Shown here: positions 62,869 through 64,000 of the stretch, one piece after another
How the letters are laid out: each line of letters begins with the position of its first letter
Position numbering within the stretch: the first letter of the stretch is position 1
NCBI GenBank assembly: GCA_904377855.1
Contig: CAJFGS010000021.1
Span: 28,647-92,646 of the forward strand
From: Candidatus Avimonas merdigallinarum
GTDB taxonomy: Bacteria > Bacillota > Clostridia > Oscillospirales > Acutalibacteraceae
Reading direction: 5' to 3'
Length of the DNA stretch: 64,000 bases
Notes under the pieces: model-generated
Told to the model about the DNA's origin: nothing
The model's input: only the letters and a program-made list of their open reading frames with translations
Database searches by the model: none
Program-made: the position numbers and the translations under genes

Positions 62869-63171
62869 TCACCCCCGGTCCTGGACGTGCCGGAGGAAGT
62901 CCTGGGTGAGCCGCTGCAGCCGGCGCACCAGCTCCTCTTCCCGGCGGGCCCGCTCCGCATCGGGGCCGCCCTCAATCCCCAGGAGGAAGTCGGCCGACAC
63001 GTGGTACAGTTCCGCCAGCTTTTTCAGCGCCGCCAGGGACGGCTGGTTCGCATCCCTTTCGTACGCGCTGACGGCGGCGGAAGTCACTTCCAGGTATTCG
63101 GCCACCTGCGTCTGCGTCAGCCCCTGGGCCCTGCGCAGTTTCAAAAGCTTGTCCCCCAATGTTTGCTCCAT
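62869..63171 (-). CDS. Xre-family transcriptional regulator
   Basis: 100 residues from ATG 63171 (GGGGAG upstream). HTH_3 fold: LRRAQGLTQTQVAEYLEV, TSAAVSAYERDANQPSLAAL, LAELYHVSADFLLG. The remaining 35 residues are a charged helix (ERARREEELVRRLQRL). It resembles small autoregulated repressors. The frame is open far upstream but without start signals. It may regulate itself through the palindrome at 63196-63228 that overlaps its promoter. Confidence 0.9.
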   Translation of the reverse strand: MEQTLGDKLLKLRRAQGLTQTQVAEYLEVTSAAVSAYERDANQPSLAALKKLAELYHVSADFLLGIEGGPDAERARREEELVRRLQRLTQDFLRHVQDRG

Positions 63172-63195
63172 GGCTGCTCCCCCCGATCCCTTTTT

Positions 63196-63228
63196 CAATA
63201 CTATAATATTGAATCGATAGTATAGCAA
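63196..63228 (-). promoter_or_regulatory. Promoter and probable operator of the Xre gene
   Basis: On the minus strand, TTGCTA (63228-63223), 17-base spacer, TATAGT (63205-63200). Inverted repeats ATACTAT/ATAGTAT (63198-63204/63217-63223) and CAATA/TATTG (63196-63200/63207-63211) overlap both hexamers, as in an autoregulated promoter. Confidence 0.6.
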
Positions 63229-64000
63229 GTAAAAAAGGGCGGGCTGTGTAAAATATTCGTGCCCTCCGTCCTGCCGGGATTCCCCCTCTTGTAGGACGGC
63301 GGGAGGCCTCTCCTGTGCGGCGGCTTGGCCCCTGCCGGACGCATCCCCTCCCATGCAGGCCGGAAGGTTTCCCTCAGGGGCGGTTCGTCCTCTCCCGGCC
63401 AGGCGGGCGGGGGAGGCTGCAAAGGGCTGAAGCCGGCGAAGCGTCGGGCAAGAGGCTGGGCGAGGTGCCGGGCAAGGTGCTGGAAAAATTGCCGGGCAAA
63501 AACCGCGCACAACGGTTTCGCCCGCCCTTTTCCAAAGGCGGCGGGGCCAGGGGGCGGATCCCCGCCGCGTCCTGTGGAACGCGGCACAGCGGTATATAAT
63601 AAGGAAACACCGCGCAGGAGGGCCGCGCCCCGCCGGGACGCCCGGTATTCAGAGGACTGTGTGGCCCGGAGCCACAAAGGGGCTTATCCAAAGGCAGGCC
63701 CGCCGCTTCCTCGGCGGCTCGCGCCGTCTCCGGAAGGCCCGGCGCCGGCTCAACCCTTCAAGGGGCACGGAGGGAATCTTCTCGCCGCATGCACCCCGCC
63801 GGCTGCAAAGGGCGCTTTTCCGTCTGCCCTATCGTCTTCGTCTTCCCCGAGCCACCCGTCCTGCCAGCGGTTTTGCGCTGCAAAAAGCCGGCAAGCATGG
63901 CTGAACCGGCCCAAATTGTACGGACAACACAAAAAGGCCATAATGTAGGGAAATATGAAGCTTTAAGCGGAGAGGCGTTGCGCCAGCGGCGCCTGTCCAG
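63229..64000. other. About 0.8 kb without a convincing gene
   Basis: GC-rich, with long open frames in several phases but none with a ribosome binding site or recognisable protein. A TATAAT on the plus strand at 63595-63600 lacks a good -35. The sequence after it contains no supported start codon before the window end. Confidence 0.4.

Noticed and set aside
63325..63948. 207-codon plus-strand frame near the window end
   Set aside because: No ribosome binding site, low-complexity Arg/Pro/Gly product and no family resemblance. A TATAAT nearby lacks a -35.

Overview
The window comes from a spore-forming, GC-rich Firmicute, most likely a Clostridia member of the Oscillospirales/Ruminococcaceae type. 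The evidence is an alpha/beta-type small acid-soluble spore protein, the germination protease GPR, SpoIIP, Bacillus-like synteny around holB-ricT-trmN6-rsmI and rpsT-gpr-spoIIP, strong AAGGAGG ribosome binding sites and canonical sigma-A promoters. Rubredoxin, an 8Fe ferredoxin and a QueG-like iron-sulfur protein fit an anaerobe. The taxon is an inference; no rRNA is present.

Layout. 1-7.8 kb is accessory-looking: a gene tail, two strong terminators, a 1372-residue sortase-type surface protein with lamin-tail and metallophosphoesterase domains, a low-molecular-weight protein tyrosine phosphatase, a large serine recombinase and a truncated recombinase-like partner. 7.9-19.4 kb is mostly rightward: a GAP/LysE-like transporter, a NodB-fold protein that lacks its metal ligands, a spore protein, tRNA-Gln(CTG), a GH127 beta-L-arabinofuranosidase-like enzyme, cupin, TVP38 and cardiolipin synthase genes and a ROK-family protein; rubredoxin and an S1-domain protein run leftward. 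19.9-28.2 kb is a leftward housekeeping block: an alanine-racemase-like gene, a YaaO-type decarboxylase, mtn, darA, holB, ricT, a ferredoxin, trmN6 and rsmI. 28.3-34 kb holds an AT-richer orphan gene, a QueG-like protein, a membrane Xre regulator, a P-loop kinase with a YjdF-like membrane protein, and a TIM-barrel-like lipoprotein. 34.3-37 kb is a fused MacB-type ABC transporter. 37.4-40.8 kb is the spoIIP/gpr/rpsT neighbourhood.

41.1-45.1 kb is a CsbB-like glycosyltransferase overlapping a YfhO-like transferase, a pair known from lipoteichoic acid glycosylation. It is followed by degV, an O-antigen-ligase-like protein, azlCD (branched-chain amino acid export) and the complete livJHMGF import system (49.7-54.6 kb). 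54.9-62.5 kb is a complete phosphate regulon, pstSCAB-phoU-phoPR, with an array of TTAACA PHO boxes in front of pstS. The window ends with a self-regulated-looking Xre regulator and about 0.8 kb without a convincing gene.

The points most worth a second look are: an alanine racemase homologue in which both catalytic residues are Glu, translationally coupled to a PLP decarboxylase; a polysaccharide-deacetylase fold with its catalytic histidines replaced; a PstC with an extra membrane domain of about 165 residues; and 10-bp tandem repeats in the phoPR leader. I see no CRISPR array, no complete insertion sequence and no prophage structural genes.
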